Shown piece by piece: positions 61,101 to 64,000 of a DNA stretch of 64,000 nt. The position numbers and the translations under genes are program-made. The stretch's first letter is position 1. The number at the start of each line of letters is the position of its first letter. The stretch spans positions 1 to 64,000 of the forward strand of contig JAQSEB010000147.1 in NCBI GenBank assembly GCA_030063045.1. The letters run 5' to 3'. A model generated the notes under the pieces. That model made no database searches, had not been told where the DNA came from, and saw only the letters and a list, made by a program, of their open reading frames with translations. The DNA is from Pratylenchus scribneri. Lineage: Eukaryota; Nematoda; Chromadorea; Rhabditida; Pratylenchidae.

Positions 61101-63645
61101 CTGTTCTGATTTTAATAATTCCGTCTGTTCTGATTTTAATAAGTCCGCCTGCTCAGATTTTAATAATTCTGCCTGTTCTGATTTTAATAATTCCGCCTGT
61201 TCTGATTTTAATAATTCCGCCTGTTCTGATTTTAATAATTCCACCTGTTCTGATTTTAAATAATTCCGCCTGTTCTGATTTCAATAATTCCGCCTGTTCT
61301 GATTTTAAATAATTCCGCCAGTTCTGATTTATAATTCCGCCTGTTCTGATTTTAAATAATTCCGTCAGTTCTGATTTTAATAATTCCGCCTGTTCTGATT
61401 TTAATAATTCCGTCTGTTCTGATTTTAATAAGTCCGCCTGCTCAGATTTTAATAATTCCGCCTGTTCTGATTTTAATAATTCCGCCTGTTCTGATTTTAA
61501 TAATTCCGCCTGCTCAGATTTTAATAATTCCGCCTGTTCTGATTTTAATAATTCCGCCTCTTCTGATTTTAATAATTCCGCCTGTTCTGATTTTAATAAT
61601 TCCGCCTGTTCTGATTTTAATAATTCCGCCTGTTCTGATTTTAATAATTCCGCCTGTTCTGATTTTAATAATTCCGCCTGTTTTGATTTTAATAATTCCG
61701 CCTGCTCTGATTTTAATAATTCCACCTCTTCTGATTTTAATAATTCCACCTGTTCTGATTTTAAATAATTCCGCCTATTCTAATTTGTTAATTACGCCTG
61801 TTTTCACTAAATACTCCCTTAAATTAAGATCGGCAATTATTGAACGAATATTGGCCAAATAATTCTGCTGAAACGAAAAATGCAATTCCCATTGAATTCA
61901 ACAAATTATATCAACAATTCCGTTGGAGCAGTAACCAAATTCGACAGGCAAGAAGCAGCACCCAACAAATTCGGGAGACAGTCTATAATGTCGTTGTAAA
62001 TGAGGAGGAAGATGAAGCGGAGGGACCAGGTAATCGACAGCGCCATCAACACATCGATTTTGCCATTCAGCAAATTGAGCATATTATCACCACAATTTGG
62101 GTAAATTTATGTAAAATTTAATTTAATATTTTGCCAAATAAGGCACCCCAATCAACATTAAAAATTGGTGGATCCTTTCAATTGGGTACTTGGACTCCCA
62201 ATTCTGACATCAATGCCATTTTAATTGCTTCAAAACGTGTTGGAAGCGCCCGATTCTTTGGCAAGTCCAAATCCTGCGAATCGAACCGGTGGTGTTTTGA
62301 TATTGATTCACTCTTTTGTCAACTTTGTCAAGTAATATATTTGCAAAAAATATTTATGAGTTGATAGAGAAATAATTCATTTGGAAATTTTTTTTTGAAT
62401 TTCCAAAATTCCAAATTCAAATCCACACTTTTTTATGAAACTAATTAATAATAATTTGTTTTTTTTTTTTCATTGAAAAATTTATTCCTCAAATTTTTTT
62501 AGTTGTCTAAAATAAATTTCTTAATTTCTAAATGTAAAAAAATTAAAAATGACTGTAAAAAATTATTAAATTAAAAATTATAATGGCAAAAAATTATCAT
62601 AATCTAAAAAAGTCAATTATTTTATATAAATTATTAAATAAAATCTAATTATGTAAGAAAATAAAATAAAAGATCGTTGTCTCTAGTTTTAATGAGTGGA
62701 ATAAAAAAATACATATTTCTCTCTTTAATGAATAACAAAAAAATCCAAAAATGCCTAATTCTGTATAATTTATTAAAAATTAATAAAAATCAAAATGAAA
62801 GTATTAAAAACTTGCTCTCTAACGAATATATGATAAAAAAAAATGAAAATTCTTAAATCATTTTTGCCTCCGATTGACAATAAATAATTAAAAGTGTCTG
62901 ATATTCAAAAATTAATTAATAATTTTTAAAATTTATATTTTTCAGAATAAAAATGTATTCCACTTGGTGAAGCATCCGAATAACCACATTCCCCACTTGA
63001 AATTCACATATTGTACCCATTTTGAACGGCATCAAATGGACTTTGACAGGTCAAAATTGCCCGCATACCAATGTGCTCCATTTGAATTAGTGCTCGTTTC
63101 TTTGCCAGGCTATGGAATTATTTCCGAAAAAACGCTGCAAAACACTTCGCTTCTCATTGATCAATTTCGCGAAAAAGGCGAGGAGGACATCTATGAAATT
63201 GATTGGAACGATTCAAGGGCTGGCATGATCCATGCACTTTCTGGTTAGGGATATTTTTCAAATTTCAAAATAAATGAAAATTAAAATAATAAATTAAAAT
63301 TTTAGTGAAATTTTACACAAACATTTTATTTACCATTTCATTTCGCATATCGACAGTTTTATGGTCATATTTCTTGCCTATAAGGAATTAAATGATTAAG
63401 TCAAAATTACACTACGATTAAAAGGAAAGATATTCTTAACGAAACCTTATTTGAAGCACCAAATATTCCAATTCTTATACAAAATTTTTGGGAAATAAAT
63501 TTAATTATCCAAATTTTGATTCTATTTTCCTTCTATCTATTCGCAGGCTATCAATTGAATGAATATATTTTGTCAAAATTGGTGAATAAAAATATGCTTC
63601 GAGTATTCCGAATTTGTCTGATGGCATTGAAGAAATGGGCTGAAA
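49181..63645 (+). CDS. Giant poly(A)-polymerase-like protein, copy 2 (3' end beyond window)
   Basis: Twenty-one exons visible: 49181-49268, 49633-49715, 50120-50348, 51343-51667, 52154-52386, 53004-53642, 53887-54192, 55174-55479, 55546-55636, 55681-56489, 56681-56954, 57380-57639, 57788-58012, 58130-58942, 59273-59485, 59616-59993, 60035-60688, 61829-62100, 62143-62331, 62946-63243, 63547-63645. That is 6784 nt, about 2261 residues, still open. Every exon shared with copy 1 differs in length by a multiple of three (0, 3, 6, 9, 12, 15, 18 or 270), so both copies have been under coding constraint. The 813-nt exon 58130-58942 has no counterpart in copy 1. Exon 59616-59993 has one unit of a block that is doubled in copy 1. 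Start context and short hydrophobic N-terminus (MLFYLLLF) match copy 1. The polymerase module again reads NSDINAIL: the second catalytic Asp is Asn. Confidence 0.8.
50349..51342. other. Intron 3 of copy 2
   Basis: 994 bp, against 248 bp in copy 1. It is AT-rich, with TTGCGCACTCCGAG-type patches near 50576, but no element with recognisable ends. Probably one or more decayed insertions. Confidence 0.4.
54258..55110. repeat. 24-bp minisatellite in intron 7 of copy 2
   Basis: About 35 units of the same TTCTGATTTTAATAATTCCG-CCTG motif as at 39055-40540 and 60745-61800. Includes variants AATAAATCCG and ATTCAACCTG and a short higher-order duplication ending TTTGTTAATTTCGCTTTTTC at about 54880 and 55070. 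The matching intron of copy 1 has a GC-rich MITE instead. Confidence 0.97.
60745..61800. repeat. 24-bp minisatellite in intron 17 of copy 2
   Basis: About 43 units in the intron equivalent to the one holding the copy 1 array. A block of about 300 bp is repeated in higher order (for example GTCAGTTCTGATTTTAATAA at about 60931, 61074 and 61362, and CTGCTCAG at about 61149 and 61437). The antisense ORFs (AELLKSEQ repeats) are by-products. Confidence 0.97.
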
Positions 63646-64000
63646 GTGAGTTTAAAAAAACTAATTAATTTTTCTAGAATTTTTAGTATATTCCCCAAAT
63701 ATCTACAAAAATTGATTACCTATCTCAATAATATTTTGCTTTAAAAATTAAAAGAACAGAATTTAAAAAAAATTAAAACAGTGACAAAAAAATATACTTG
63801 CTTAAAGGTATAAAAAATTTGCAATTAAAAATGGTATCATAAAATAAATTAAATTAATTTTTAATTAAAAAAATAAACTGGCAATTGTTAATGTTCGGGA
63901 ATTGACGAACAAAACAAATTAGAAAAAATCAGATTTCGCCATATTTTATTTCCTCAAAATGGCCGATATTTTGATAAGAAAATTTAACAAAATCATTATC

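Noticed and set aside
60918..61749. Antisense ORFs of AELLKSEQ repeats
   Set aside because: Same by-product of the minisatellite. Start and end coincide with array irregularities, not gene signals.

Overview
This is an AT-rich eukaryotic window that I read as nematode nuclear DNA. The evidence is many short AT-rich GT-AG introns with TTTTCAG/TTTTAG acceptors, small dense genes on both strands, a FICD/FIC-1-type Fic domain, a Rab5-type GTPase, an F-box gene cluster, and many foldback elements and MITEs. I cannot name the species. There are no rRNA or tRNA genes, no CRISPR and no bacterial operons that I can see. Gene models were assembled by hand from ORFs, splice sites and phase bookkeeping.

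Left part (1-25 kb). A foldback element sits beside the 3' part of a Fic-domain gene with a degenerate active-site motif (1273-3155, +). A divergent Rab5-like GTPase follows (4726-6564, +), then a small gene for a secreted protein (7832-8550, -). Next is a minus-strand F-box family cluster: an intact five-exon gene (14339-16716), a fragment with only 3' exons (10773-12165) and a degenerate fragment with only 5' exons (about 9630-10355). A 532-aa basic, probably nuclear protein of unknown family follows (17472-21145, +). It is convergent with a secretory/single-pass membrane protein that has two cysteine-rich Ly6-like ectodomain units and a cytoplasmic RING finger interrupted by an in-frame TAG (21676-24978, -).

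Right part (27-64 kb). Two direct tandem copies, offset by about 21.5 kb, of a very large gene fill this region. Copy 1 (27693-45268) resolves into 26 exons that sum to 7398 nt, an exact 2465-codon reading frame plus stop. The last ~660 residues are recognisably a canonical poly(A) polymerase fold (nucleotidyltransferase, central and C-terminal RNA-binding parts). The first ~1800 residues match no family I know. In both copies the catalytic Asp pair reads D-x-N instead of D-x-D, so this may be a pseudo-poly(A)-polymerase scaffold. Copy 2 (49181 to beyond the window) keeps the frame; every exon-length difference from copy 1 is a multiple of three, and it has one extra 813-nt exon.

The junction between the copies is a rearrangement. 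A 1.58-kb foldback element with ~400-bp arms and a 9-bp direct flank repeat is followed by an inverted, diverged fragment of the poly(A)-polymerase-like 3' end, which abuts the 5' flank of copy 2. Introns of the big genes hold 24-bp minisatellites and hAT-like MITEs with 8-bp target duplications. I consider this locus the most promising undescribed system in the window.
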